From Bacteroidales bacterium (GTDB taxonomy: Bacteria; Bacteroidota; Bacteroidia; Bacteroidales; F082), in contig JANTGU010000182.1 of the NCBI GenBank assembly GCA_024762735.1, positions 1-5,326 of the forward strand: 5,326 nt of DNA, written 5' to 3'. This document shows positions 1 through 5,326 of this stretch, one piece after another. Numbering within the stretch: the stretch's first letter is position 1; the number at the start of each line of letters is the position of its first letter. The translations under genes were made by a program, and so were the position numbers. A model generated the notes under the pieces. It was not told where the DNA came from and made no database searches. It saw only the letters and a list, made by a program, of their open reading frames with translations.

Positions 1-1269
1 CAGGGTTACGAGGTACATGGCTACGACCATACGGAAACCCCGCTGACTAAACAACTCGAGCACGAAGGCATGCACATCCACTACCACGAGGATGTTGCTG
101 CCATTCCCGCTTCACTCGATCTCGTGATTTACACCCCGGCCATCCCAAAAGAAAACAAGGAATATCAATACTTTATCGCCAACAACATTGAATTAAAGAA
201 AAGAGCGGTTGTTTTGGGCGATATCTCCAAGGACTATTTCACCGTGGCCGTGGCCGGCACCCATGGCAAAACCAGCATCAGCGCCATGGCTGCACACCTG
301 TTAAAACATGCCGGTAAAAACCTGACAGCCCTTGTGGGCGGTATTCTGAAAAACTATCAGTCTAATTTTATCATTTCAGAAGATACCGACATCTTCGTGG
401 TGGAAGCCGACGAGTACGACCATTCATTTTTACAACTTCACCCCGACATTTCGGTCATATCTTCCATGGATGCCGATCACCTTGATATATACGGAACCCA
501 GGCTACCCTTCAAAACACTTTTGTAGAATTTGCCGAAAAAACCGGCAGCACGGGAACCCTGATTTACCACGAGGGACTGAATCGTCTAAACACCATCCCC
601 GGGAAGAAGCTAACCTATTCGGCGCGCGGAAAAGCAGATTGCCATGCTAATCATGTCAGGATTGAAAACGGCAACTTTGTATTTGACCTGGTTTACGGTT
701 CAAAACAGGTAAACAATATTGTACTGGCTGTCCCCGGCCTTCACTACGTTGACAATGCCCTGGCAGCAGCAGCCATCGGTTTTGAGCTGGGTTTGTCCGA
801 AGCTCAAATAAAAGCAGGACTGGAGTCGTTTCAAGGTGTACAACACCGGTTCGACTATCATATCAAATCCAACGACCTGGTATTTGTTCACGATTACGCC
901 CACCACCCGGGCGAGCTCAAAGTAACCATCGAAGCAGCCAAAATGCTCTATCCCGACAAGGTGATAACCGGCGTTTTTCAGCCTCACCTTTTCAGCAGAA
1001 CACAAGATTTTGCCGATGAGTTTGCCCACGTGCTGAATAAGCTGGATGAAATCATCCTGCTTGACATCTACCCGGCACGCGAGCAACCCATTCCCGGAAT
1101 TACGTCAAAAATTATTCTTGACAAAATCGCCAACCCAAACAAAAAGTTGATGACCAAAGAGGCGCTCCTTGAATATTTATCCGGCAACAAACCGCAGGTA
1201 CTGTTAACCCTGGGTGCCGGCGACATCGGGTTAATGCCCGCACAAATTAAAAAAGTATTAATGCAGTAA
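1..1269 (+). CDS. murC: UDP-N-acetylmuramate--L-alanine ligase (MurC), 5'-truncated
   Basis: MurC is the cytoplasmic ligase that uses ATP to join L-alanine to UDP-N-acetylmuramic acid, the first step of peptidoglycan stem-peptide assembly. The frame is open from base 1, and its first residues (QGYEVHGYD, then TETPLTKQL) match the N-terminal Rossmann region of MurC. The ATG at 70 is therefore internal, and the true start lies upstream. There are 422 visible residues; perhaps 30-40 are missing, including the GIGGIGMS-type UDP-binding loop. Visible motifs, numbered from base 1, are the ATP-binding P-loop GTHGKTS (86-92), EADEYD (135-140), DADHLDIYG (about 157-165), the VDNALAAAA helix in the central domain, DYAHHPGE (298-305), PHLFSRTQDF (328-337) and GAGDI near the C-terminus. 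All three Mur ligase domains are thus represented. The stop codon abuts the ftsQ start. It is not MurD, MurE or MurF, because the AHHPGE and HLFSRT signatures are specific to MurC and Mpl. Mpl is less likely given the dcw context. Confidence 0.97.
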   Translation, partial: QGYEVHGYDHTETPLTKQLEHEGMHIHYHEDVAAIPASLDLVIYTPAIPKENKEYQYFIANNIELKKRAVVLGDISKDYFTVAVAGTHGKTSISAMAAHLLKHAGKNLTALVGGILKNYQSNFIISEDTDIFVVEADEYDHSFLQLHPDISVISSMDADHLDIYGTQATLQNTFVEFAEKTGSTGTLIYHEGLNRLNTIPGKKLTYSARGKADCHANHVRIENGNFVFDLVYGSKQVNNIVLAVPGLHYVDNALAAAAIGFELGLSEAQIKAGLESFQGVQHRFDYHIKSNDLVFVHDYAHHPGELKVTIEAAKMLYPDKVITGVFQPHLFSRTQDFADEFAHVLNKLDEIILLDIYPAREQPIPGITSKIILDKIANPNKKLMTKEALLEYLSGNKPQVLLTLGAGDIGLMPAQIKKVLMQ

Positions 1270-2040
1270 ATGAAACGATTTTTCCAAATAGCGCTCTTTT
1301 CACTCTCCACTATCGCCATAGTGGCCTTGCTGATTTATGTCTATCTGAACCATGAACAGCAGCCTTTACAGAAGGTGATGATTCACGTGGCACGCGAGGG
1401 CAAAAAGGGTTTTTTAAATAAAGATGAAATCATCGGTTACGTGGAGCGTCACCTGAACGACACCATCAGATTAAAGGATGTTGACCTCGACTTTATCGAG
1501 GACAGTTTGGCACAAACACCCTGGGTTGACAACATTGATGCCTATACCGACATCGATGGCAACCTCATCATCAACATTCGCGAATCGAAACCGGTGTTGC
1601 GTGTTTTTAACCAGTTTGGACGGAGTTTCTACCTCGACAACAAGGGTAAAATTTTACCTTTGAGCCAGCAATATGCTCCCCGCCTGCTCATCGCCAACGG
1701 GTACATCCAAACCAATCCTATGCCGGGACACCACAACATCAACGACACGATTTATAAAAAATCAGACCTTAAAAAATTACTGGCCATTTCAAAAAGCATC
1801 AATCAGTATAAACTTTTACCATCGATGGTCAGCGAAATCTACCTGAACAGTCAGTATGAGTTTGACCTGATTCCGACAATCGGTGATCAGATTATCCGGC
1901 TGGGAGACACCACCAACCTGACTCATAAGTTGGAAAACCTGGTCATTTTTTACAAGAAATCGATGGTGTACGAAGGGTGGGACAACTATAAAACAATCAA
2001 CCTGAAATATAAAAACCAAATAGTATGCACAAAAAAATAG
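1270..2040 (+). CDS. ftsQ: Cell division protein FtsQ (DivIB family)
   Basis: FtsQ is a bitopic inner-membrane divisome scaffold that recruits and regulates the septal peptidoglycan synthesis proteins through its periplasmic part. The 256 residues show a short basic cytoplasmic start (MKR), one hydrophobic membrane segment at about residues 4-27, and a POTRA-like region at about 33-107. That region includes the characteristic PWVDNIDAY stretch (84-92) and the strand NLIINIRESKP (98-108). A beta-type region follows, with RSFYLDNKGKILP (118-130). The C-terminal part has RLGDTTNLTHKL (210-221) and ends in NLKYKNQIVCTK (244-255), a tail I associate with Bacteroidota FtsQ. Length is close to the usual 250-280. 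The start is the ATG directly after the murC stop (TAAATG), with no clear Shine-Dalgarno, so translation probably depends on ribosomes finishing murC. The family is weakly conserved in sequence; the call rests on topology, the POTRA pattern and position between murC and ftsA. Confidence 0.93.
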   Translation: MKRFFQIALFSLSTIAIVALLIYVYLNHEQQPLQKVMIHVAREGKKGFLNKDEIIGYVERHLNDTIRLKDVDLDFIEDSLAQTPWVDNIDAYTDIDGNLIINIRESKPVLRVFNQFGRSFYLDNKGKILPLSQQYAPRLLIANGYIQTNPMPGHHNINDTIYKKSDLKKLLAISKSINQYKLLPSMVSEIYLNSQYEFDLIPTIGDQIIRLGDTTNLTHKLENLVIFYKKSMVYEGWDNYKTINLKYKNQIVCTKK

Positions 2041-2044
2041 CGAT

Positions 2045-3394
2045 ATGGAAAATATAGTAAACGACATTATTGTAGGCCTTGATATAGGGACTACCAAGAT
2101 TGCCTGTATCGTGGGGCAAAAGGATGCGTATGGCAAAATTGAAATCCTGGGTTATGGCAAAACCGAGTCAATAGGGGTTAAAAGAGGTGTGGTTGCCAAC
2201 ATCGAGAACACCGTAAAGTCGATTCGAAAAGCGGTAGAAATTGCCGAAGAAGAATCGGAAGTGGAAATCAAAGCAGTGCACGTGGGAATTGCCGGGCAGC
2301 ACATTCGCAGTCAGCAACACCGCGGCAACATCATCCGCGACGACCCGAACAAGGAGATCAGCCAGGCTGAAATTGAAAAGCTCAAAATGGATATGTACAA
2401 GCTAAACATGTCGCCGGGTGAAGAAATCATCGATGTCATCCCTCAGGATTATATCATTGACAACGAGGAGGGGATTCGCGAGCCACGCGGCATGCTTGGC
2501 AGCACCTTGGAAGCCAATTTTCATATCATTATTGGGCAAACGGCCGCCGCCAAAAATATTTACACCTGCGTAAAAAAGGCAGGTCTCGAGGTGGAAGCCT
2601 TGATACTGGAGCCTATTGCCTCGGCCATGGCCGTGTTAAGCGATGAAGAAAAAGAAGCCGGTGTGGCACTGGTAGATATTGGTGGAGGCACCACCGACAT
2701 TGCTATCTTCCAGGATCATATCATCCGTCACACGGCGGTCATACCCTTTGGGGGTGAAATAATTACCGAAGATGTAAAGGAGGGTTGCTCCATCATTAAA
2801 CGATACGCCGAAGAGCTGAAGCTGAAATTTGGTTCGGCACTGGCTGAAAAAAACAGTGACAACGAGGTAGTGGCCATTCCCGGCCTTCGGGGACGCCCAC
2901 CCAAAGAAATCACCTTGAAAAATCTGGCCAACATCATCGAGGCCAGGCTAAAAGACATCATCGAGCTGATTGATTTCGAAATTAAAAATTCCGGGTTCAA
3001 AAAAAAGCTCATCGGGGGCATCGTGCTAACGGGCGGCGGCTCACAGCTTAAACACATGGATGTTTTTACGCAATATAACACCGGCATGGACACCCGCATC
3101 GGCTATCCCAACGAGTACCTCTCGGGCAAAAACAGCGATAAAATGGCGGCCCCCATGTTTGCCACCGGCATCGGGCTGGTGATTGAAGGCATCCGTCGTT
3201 CCGAAATTCAAAACAACCTGGACGAGGAGGCCGATGCCGACAAAGGCAAAGCCAAAGGCAAAGGATTTTTCGGCCTGGGGGGTTCTAAAAAAAATAAAGG
3301 CAAAGAGTACATCGAACCGGGCACTTCCTTTTTAAATAAAATCAAAGCTTTTTTTGAAGATGACCCTGACATGAGGGATAGCAACCTCAATTAA
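2045..3394 (+). CDS. ftsA: Cell division protein FtsA
   Basis: FtsA is an actin-like ATPase on the cytoplasmic face of the membrane that tethers FtsZ filaments and helps activate septal wall synthesis. In the 449 residues the actin-fold motifs appear in order: phosphate-1 loop DIGTTKIAC (13-21), phosphate-2 loop DIGGGTTDIAIF (211-222), and adenosine loop GGIVLTGGGS (324-333). The FtsA-specific 1C (SHS2) subdomain lies between the first two and includes VEIKAVHVGIAGQHIRS (73-89). After the ATPase core comes a charged linker with a Lys/Gly repeat (about 393-420), then a C-terminal stretch SFLNKIKAFFEDD (428-440) that fits the amphipathic membrane-targeting helix of the family. It is slightly longer than the about 420 residues of E. 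coli FtsA because of the linker. The start is 4 bases past the ftsQ stop and lacks a Shine-Dalgarno, so coupling with ftsQ is likely. MreB and DnaK are excluded by the 1C domain and the neighbouring ftsZ. Confidence 0.97.
   Translation: MENIVNDIIVGLDIGTTKIACIVGQKDAYGKIEILGYGKTESIGVKRGVVANIENTVKSIRKAVEIAEEESEVEIKAVHVGIAGQHIRSQQHRGNIIRDDPNKEISQAEIEKLKMDMYKLNMSPGEEIIDVIPQDYIIDNEEGIREPRGMLGSTLEANFHIIIGQTAAAKNIYTCVKKAGLEVEALILEPIASAMAVLSDEEKEAGVALVDIGGGTTDIAIFQDHIIRHTAVIPFGGEIITEDVKEGCSIIKRYAEELKLKFGSALAEKNSDNEVVAIPGLRGRPPKEITLKNLANIIEARLKDIIELIDFEIKNSGFKKKLIGGIVLTGGGSQLKHMDVFTQYNTGMDTRIGYPNEYLSGKNSDKMAAPMFATGIGLVIEGIRRSEIQNNLDEEADADKGKAKGKGFFGLGGSKKNKGKEYIEPGTSFLNKIKAFFEDDPDMRDSNLN
3242..3265 (+). 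repeat. Short in-frame hexanucleotide repeat in the ftsA linker
   Basis: Four consecutive near-identical hexamers (AAAGGC, AAAGCC, AAAGGC, AAAGGA) encode a Lys-Gly/Ala alternation (KGKAKGKG, residues 400-407) in the linker between the ATPase core and the C-terminal helix. One more AAAGGC copy occurs about 30 bases further on, beyond an 8-A run at 3287-3294. The repeat keeps the reading frame. It probably arose by slippage in a part of the protein where only charge and flexibility matter. Confidence 0.6.
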
Positions 3395-3396
3395 CG

Positions 3397-3422
3397 AAAG
3401 CATGTTAATAACCTTATGCTTT
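3397..3422 (+). other. Hairpin in the ftsA-ftsZ intergenic gap
   Basis: A perfect 7-bp inverted repeat, AAAGCAT (3397-3403) and ATGCTTT (3416-3422), encloses a 12-base loop that contains the odd palindrome GTTAATAAC. It starts 2 bases after the ftsA stop. The right arm is followed by an A tract (AGAAAAAAAA) rather than a T tract, so it does not look like an intrinsic terminator in either direction. It could protect an mRNA end, mark a processing site, or be chance in AT-rich DNA. The rest of the 80-base gap holds the weak ftsZ start region and no other gene. Confidence 0.4.
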
Positions 3423-3449
3423 AGAAAAAAAATGACCTATAAAACCAAT

Positions 3450-3457
3450 TAATTTTA
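3450..3457 (+). promoter_or_regulatory. Weak candidate -7 element for an ftsZ promoter
   Basis: TAATTTTA matches the Bacteroidota -7 consensus TAnnTTTG except at its last base, and lies 17 bases before the ftsZ ATG. No matching TTTG-type -33 element sits at the expected distance upstream; the nearest, TTTA at 3420-3423, is too far away. It is listed because this gap is the only possible site in the window for separate ftsZ transcription, but the match is poor. Confidence 0.15.
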
Positions 3458-3474
3458 CATCAAAGAGTAACAAT

Positions 3475-5133
3475 ATGAATTCTGACTTAATCCAATTTGA
3501 AGAAAATGGTCAACAAAAGCCGGAAACTCCTTTAAACGAAGAAGTTTTTGAGCATGACATTGAAATGGAAGCGCCCATCGAGTTTGAACAAAAAGAGCTT
3601 CCCAACATCATCAAGGTAGTAGGTGTTGGCGGAGGCGGTGGCAATGCCGTCAACTACATGTTTAAGCAAGGCATCAAGGGGGTTGACTTTGTAGTTTGCA
3701 ACACCGATGCCCAGGCATTGCACAACAGCCCCATCCCTATCAAGGTAAAACTGGGTAACCGTAAGCTGGGTGCCGGTTCAAAACCCGATGTAGGACGTCA
3801 GGCTGCTGTCGATTCGGTTGAAGATATTAAAAAAGCGCTCGACGGCGAAACCGAAATGCTGTTCATCACTGCAGGAATGGGTGGCGGCACAGGTACCGGG
3901 GCAGCTCCTATCATTGCTCAGGTTGCCAAAGAAATGAACGTGCTGGTAGTAGGTATTGTAACCCTCCCTTTTGAATGGGAAGGGCAAAAGAGGCTGAACC
4001 TGGCTCAAAAAGGTATTGAAGAACTCAAGGAGCATGTCGATACGCTCATCGTGATCAGCAACGACAAGCTTCGTGATGTTTACGGCAACCTATCGCTAAC
4101 CCAGGCTTTTGGTAAAGCCGATGATATTTTAAAAACAGCAGCCAAAGGCATTGCCGAACTTATTACCGTTCCGGGATATGTGAACGTTGACTTTGAAGAC
4201 GTGAAAACGGTAATGACCGAAAACGAAAGCGGCAAAGCCATCATGAGCTCGGCACAAGCTGAAGGAGAAGATCGCTCAACCCGTGCTGTTCAGGAAGCGT
4301 TGAATTCACCGCTGTTGGATGATAATGACATTGCCGGTGCCAGTGATATTCTGTTGCATATTATTACCGGAAACAAAGAATTGATGATGGATGAGGTGGA
4401 AGAAATCACCACCTTCGTTCAAAGTCAGGCAGGCAACGGTGCCAACCTTATTTGGGGTAACGGAACCGATGCAAGCCTTGGCGAAGCGCTTAGCGTAACC
4501 ATTATTGCCACGGGTTTTGATAAAAAAAATCACCACATTGAGGAAAACCCCAACAAGGTTGTCATCGATTTGGAATCGGTAGCTGAACCGGAATTCACGC
4601 CACCCCATGCAGAGGAAACAGACACAGCCCCAACAACCCCTGTTATTGAGGAGCCCACATTAATTTCAACTGACAACCCGAAAGAAGACACTGCTTTTAC
4701 CACTCCCCCAGAGGAAACCGCTAAACCTGCCGGGCAAAAAAAGGTACATAAGCTGATTGAAACCACTCCGGTGAAAGAAAAAGAGGCTCCCGTGAAGGAG
4801 CCTGTACCTGAAAAAAAGATGGAGCCCGAACCGGTTGACGACCCCATTGAATTTGAAGTTAAAAATACCACAGCTCCTGCCGAACCAAAGGATGAGCAGG
4901 AGGTAAAGCATGCCTACGAGCGGAGACAAAAACTAAAGGGACTCAGCTCGCTAAGCAGCTCTAACCTTGCCGAACTGGAAAAAGTGCCTGCTTACCAGCG
5001 ACGCAACGTGGAAATTGACAACCGGACATTGTCGTCCGAGGAAAACGTCTCGCGTTATACCCTGGGCAACGATGACAACAACAATCCGGTTATCAACAAA
5101 GGAAACTCGTTTTTACACGATAATGTCGATTAA
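3475..5133 (+). CDS. ftsZ: Cell division protein FtsZ (tubulin-like GTPase)
   Basis: FtsZ polymerises with GTP into the cytoplasmic ring that positions and drives division. The 552 residues divide into four parts. First is an acidic N-terminal extension (1-44). Second is the GTPase domain, with VGVGGGGGNAVN (49-60), NTDAQAL (76-82), tubulin signature GGGTGTGAAP (136-145), FEWEGQKR (166-173, carrying the Glu and Arg that contact the nucleotide) and AFGKADDILK (211-220). Third is the activation domain with synergy loop NVDFEDVKTVM (237-247), where N237, D239 and D242 match the catalytic T7 pattern, extending to about 348. Last is a long Glu/Pro/Thr/Lys linker (about 350-480) and a C-terminal region with LEKVPAYQRR (501-510) and final SFLHDNVD. 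It is much longer than E. coli FtsZ (383) because of the linker and both ends. The start follows a poor purine stretch, AAAGAG, 7 bases upstream; the ATG is the only one that gives a full N-terminus downstream of the ftsA stop. A strong terminator follows. Confidence 0.98.
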   Translation: MNSDLIQFEENGQQKPETPLNEEVFEHDIEMEAPIEFEQKELPNIIKVVGVGGGGGNAVNYMFKQGIKGVDFVVCNTDAQALHNSPIPIKVKLGNRKLGAGSKPDVGRQAAVDSVEDIKKALDGETEMLFITAGMGGGTGTGAAPIIAQVAKEMNVLVVGIVTLPFEWEGQKRLNLAQKGIEELKEHVDTLIVISNDKLRDVYGNLSLTQAFGKADDILKTAAKGIAELITVPGYVNVDFEDVKTVMTENESGKAIMSSAQAEGEDRSTRAVQEALNSPLLDDNDIAGASDILLHIITGNKELMMDEVEEITTFVQSQAGNGANLIWGNGTDASLGEALSVTIIATGFDKKNHHIEENPNKVVIDLESVAEPEFTPPHAEETDTAPTTPVIEEPTLISTDNPKEDTAFTTPPEETAKPAGQKKVHKLIETTPVKEKEAPVKEPVPEKKMEPEPVDDPIEFEVKNTTAPAEPKDEQEVKHAYERRQKLKGLSSLSSSNLAELEKVPAYQRRNVEIDNRTLSSEENVSRYTLGNDDNNNPVINKGNSFLHDNVD

Positions 5134-5141
5134 TTAGGTTA

Positions 5142-5163
5142 GTGAGATTGTTACTCTTCTCAC
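5142..5163 (+). other. Small hairpin between ftsZ stop and terminator
   Basis: GTGAGA (5142-5147) pairs with TCTCAC (5158-5163), a 6-bp stem around a 10-base loop that begins 8 bases after the ftsZ stop. It lies only 4 bases before the much stronger terminator stem and has no T tract of its own. It may stack on the terminator or simply be chance. Confidence 0.3.
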
Positions 5164-5167
5164 GCGA

Positions 5168-5202
5168 GCAGCCGCGCCCAGGGCGCGGCTGCTTTTTTTT
5201 TT
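5168..5202 (+). terminator. Rho-independent terminator after ftsZ
   Basis: GCAGCCGCGCCC (5168-5179) and GGGCGCGGCTGC (5181-5192) form a perfect 12-bp, almost all G/C stem. Only one base separates the arms, so in RNA the innermost one or two pairs must open into a 3-5 base loop. The stem can be extended by A5167-T5193. Ten T residues (5193-5202) follow at once. The T tract lies only on the + side, so it stops ftsZ-direction transcription and does not serve a convergent transcript. It marks the end of the operon. Confidence 0.95.
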
Positions 5203-5216
5203 GACTATCTAATCTT

Positions 5217-5285
5217 TTACACATCGTACCGGGATAGCACCCGGCTTCTCGCCACCTCTTGCACGGTTTGCAACCGTGTGTTCAT
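5217..5285 (-). CDS. Doubtful 22-codon small ORF of unknown function
   Basis: On the - strand an ATG (5285-5283) opens 22 codons ending in TAA (5219-5217). The start is preceded by a perfect AGGAGG (5294-5289), with only 3 bases between that and the ATG, closer than usual. The peptide begins MNTRLQTVQEVARSR, is rich in Arg, and has no hydrophobic segment or recognisable domain. A further TAA sits directly before the ATG, closing a - strand frame that enters from the window edge. The ORF overlaps both small palindromes, so it may be an accidental reading of a repeat. I do not recognise it. It converges on ftsZ. Confidence 0.13.
   Translation of the reverse strand: MNTRLQTVQEVARSRVLSRYDV
5229..5244. 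repeat. Small palindrome, 5-bp arms
   Basis: CCGGG (5229-5233) and CCCGG (5240-5244) are inverted around ATAGCA. It lies 17 bases from the stronger palindrome at 5262-5278, and the pair resembles in layout the two-hairpin arrangement of REP-type elements. Alone it is too short to be convincing. Confidence 0.3.
5262..5278. repeat. Palindrome with TTGCAA-like core, possible REP-type element
   Basis: CACGGTT (5262-5268) and AACCGTG (5272-5278) form a perfect 7-bp inverted repeat around a 3-base loop, extendable by one G-T pair. No T tract follows on either strand, so it is not a terminator. Compact palindromes of this kind between genes, with a near neighbour, are typical of repeated extragenic palindromes mobilised by RAYT-type (Y1) transposases. 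No second copy is visible in this window, so the assignment is a guess. Beyond the two palindromes and the doubtful small ORF, I see nothing else in 5203-5326. Confidence 0.4.
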
Positions 5286-5302
5286 TTACCTCCTAGTTTT
5301 CA

Positions 5303-5310
5303 CAAAAATA
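5303..5310 (-). promoter_or_regulatory. Candidate -7 promoter element on the - strand
   Basis: Read on the - strand, 5310-5303 is TATTTTTG, a full match to the Bacteroidota -7 consensus TAnnTTTG. It would start transcription near 5297, just ahead of the AGGAGG at 5294-5289 and the small ORF start at 5285. The -33 partner would fall beyond the window edge and cannot be checked. In AT-rich DNA such a match is fairly likely by chance. Confidence 0.18.
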
Positions 5311-5326
5311 TTACCCCGGAACTTTT

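Noticed and set aside
70..72. ATG at 70 as the start of MurC
   Set aside because: The frame is open to base 1 and the preceding 23 codons encode recognisable MurC sequence (GYEVHGYD, TETPLTKQL), so the start is outside the window.
700..1319. Long antisense frames inside murC and across the murC-ftsQ junction
   Set aside because: They mirror the strongly conserved MurC and FtsQ coding frames and their proteins show no family motif.
2031..2047. Frameshift on the A7 run at the end of ftsQ that would fuse FtsQ to FtsA
   Set aside because: Loss of one A would open the frame into ftsA, but FtsQ ends in the periplasm and FtsA is cytoplasmic, so the fusion makes no topological sense. No slippery context beyond the A run is present.
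2025..2057. Upstream ATG at 2025 as a start for a small peptide or for ftsA
   Set aside because: It is out of frame with ftsA and meets a stop after ten codons. FtsA aligns naturally from 2045.
4306..4929. Overlapping antisense frames in the 3' half of ftsZ
   Set aside because: Low-complexity Ser/Gly/Phe/Val proteins are what the reverse of a Glu/Pro/Lys linker gives; no start signal or domain is visible.
5203..5280. tRNA-like fold in the downstream hairpins
   Set aside because: No T-arm GGTTCRA motif, anticodon stem or acceptor pairing could be assembled from the two palindromes.
5288..5294. ACCTCCT on the + strand as a 16S rRNA 3' end
   Set aside because: The flanking sequence does not match the conserved GGCTGGATCACCTCCTTT context, and no rRNA helix is visible. 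It is only the complement of AGGAGG.
5146..5326. Open + strand frame of about 60 codons from 5146 to the window end
   Set aside because: It has no ATG, runs through the terminator stem and T tract, and gives a protein with no recognisable pattern. A frame of this length is expected by chance.

Overview
The window is the distal end of a division and cell wall (dcw) cluster, all on the + strand in the order murC (5' end cut off by the window edge), ftsQ, ftsA, ftsZ. It ends in a strong intrinsic terminator and about 120 bases of non-coding sequence. Several features point to a member of the Bacteroidota. MurC runs directly into FtsQ with no murB or ddl between them. Start codons lack clear Shine-Dalgarno sequences. 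FtsQ ends in a tail of the type NLKYKNQIVCTK. FtsZ has a long Glu/Pro/Lys linker and ends in SFLHDNVD. I cannot place it more precisely without a search; a Bacteroidia-type lineage is a guess.

Layout. Positions 1-1269 hold most of MurC (UDP-N-acetylmuramate--L-alanine ligase); only the N-terminal UDP-binding start is missing. FtsQ starts on the base after the murC stop codon (TAAATG). FtsA starts 4 bases after the ftsQ stop. These tight junctions imply one transcript and probably coupled translation. An 80-base gap with a short hairpin and an A-rich stretch separates ftsA from ftsZ, so it is the only place in the cluster with room for separate control of FtsZ dosage. After ftsZ come a weak hairpin and then a GC-rich 12-bp stem with ten T residues, which closes the operon. 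The last 120 bases hold two small palindromes and, on the - strand, a doubtful 22-codon reading frame with a good ribosome-binding sequence.

How the genes work together. MurC makes the first amino-acid addition to the peptidoglycan precursor. FtsZ polymerises into the cytokinetic ring. FtsA anchors FtsZ filaments to the membrane through its C-terminal amphipathic helix. FtsQ is the single-pass membrane scaffold that links the ring to septal wall synthesis.

The window is mostly ordinary core-genome content, and I see no convincing undescribed system. The points worth checking are lineage-type details of FtsZ (acidic N-terminal extension, a shortened segment before the GTP-binding T3 loop, an internal PAY-type peptide followed by a second tail), the ftsA-ftsZ gap, and the palindromes plus possible mini-gene downstream of the terminator.
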